This document shows positions 63,955-64,000 of a stretch of 64,000 bases of DNA, in pieces; position 1 is the first letter of the stretch, and every line of letters begins with the position of its first letter. Where the stretch lies: positions 372,001 through 436,000 of the forward strand of contig NZ_BMYD01000003.1 of assembly GCF_014652095.1 (NCBI RefSeq), written 5' to 3'. The notes below the pieces were generated by a model. The model made no database searches. It worked only from the letters and a program-made list of their open reading frames with translations, and was not told where the DNA came from. The translations under genes were made by a program, and so were the position numbers. Source of the DNA: Cognatilysobacter bugurensis. Its GTDB lineage: Bacteria > Pseudomonadota > Gammaproteobacteria > Xanthomonadales > Xanthomonadaceae.

Positions 63955-64000
63955 CGCCGAATAGGTAGCCCAGCTGGTGCTCCCGTCCGGCCTACAGGCG
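63955..64000. other. right edge
   Basis: 46 bases after the kinase stop; too short to interpret. Confidence 0.5.

Noticed and set aside
1-64000. CRISPR array, tRNA or rRNA genes, intact prophage or insertion sequence
   Set aside because: No regularly spaced repeats, no cloverleaf-like sequences with CCA-type ends and no transposase or phage structural gene were found by reading both strands.

Overview
This is a GC-rich, gene-dense chromosomal window, apparently from a proteobacterium. The signs are TonB-dependent uptake, outer-membrane-type lipoproteins, a YfiR-like periplasmic regulator, a LysM/BON protein, MASE1-GGDEF and FNT/DUF389 proteins, and third-codon G/C. The gene mix would fit a Xanthomonadales/Lysobacter-like or Burkholderiales-like environmental organism, but I cannot fix the taxon from sequence alone. 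I see no rRNA, tRNA, CRISPR array, phage or intact insertion sequence.

Layout. 1-370: apparent debris of a REP-associated transposase region. 371-12690: small envelope and hypothetical genes (SPFH lipoprotein, acidic protein, TPR lipoprotein), a MASE1 diguanylate cyclase (4531-6213), a PAS histidine kinase (7468-8670), and several secreted or membrane proteins of unknown function. 13065-22183: a second-messenger and sensing block with a TPR-GGDEF cyclase, an EAL phosphodiesterase fused to a CarH-like cobalamin-binding photoreceptor module (16543-18399), a phospholipase-D/cardiolipin-synthase-like enzyme just behind it, and a 1076-residue hybrid kinase. 22739-28195: YgjP-like metallohydrolase and two hybrid kinases, one split by an in-frame TAA. 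28501-30414: two YsnF/DUF2382 stress proteins flanking a WGxxGxxG-type short membrane protein, with two clear terminators. 30957-35921: Tat-exported tyrosinase, chemoreceptor remnant, FNT transporter, DUF389 membrane protein and a small DUF6582-like protein. 36538-40548: a 1336-residue multi-PAS hybrid kinase. 40669-43065: decayed lgt-like gene, alpha/beta hydrolase, decayed membrane-protein gene. 43227-51239: two paralogues of an unrecognised family, a GAF protein, a degenerate pseudo-kinase and another hybrid kinase. 52351-58784: LysM/BON protein, a three-gene ferric-iron ABC transporter, DUF72 protein. 59185-63954: TonB-dependent receptor, YfiR-like protein and CHASE8-like/HAMP hybrid kinase in one tight operon.

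The dominant theme is signal transduction. Six hybrid histidine kinases (one broken) share almost the same HisKA-HATPase-REC core but carry different sensor ends. There is also one non-hybrid kinase, one pseudo-kinase, two GGDEF cyclases with I-sites and one complete EAL enzyme. No DNA-binding response regulator or HPt protein was seen, so the phosphate outputs must lie elsewhere. The two most interesting loci are the EAL-cobalamin fusion, which has the Trp-x9-Glu-His motif and cobalt-ligand His of CarH-type light sensors together with a full set of EAL catalytic residues, and the YfiR/CHASE8 operon in which a histidine kinase stands where P. aeruginosa YfiN has a GGDEF domain.
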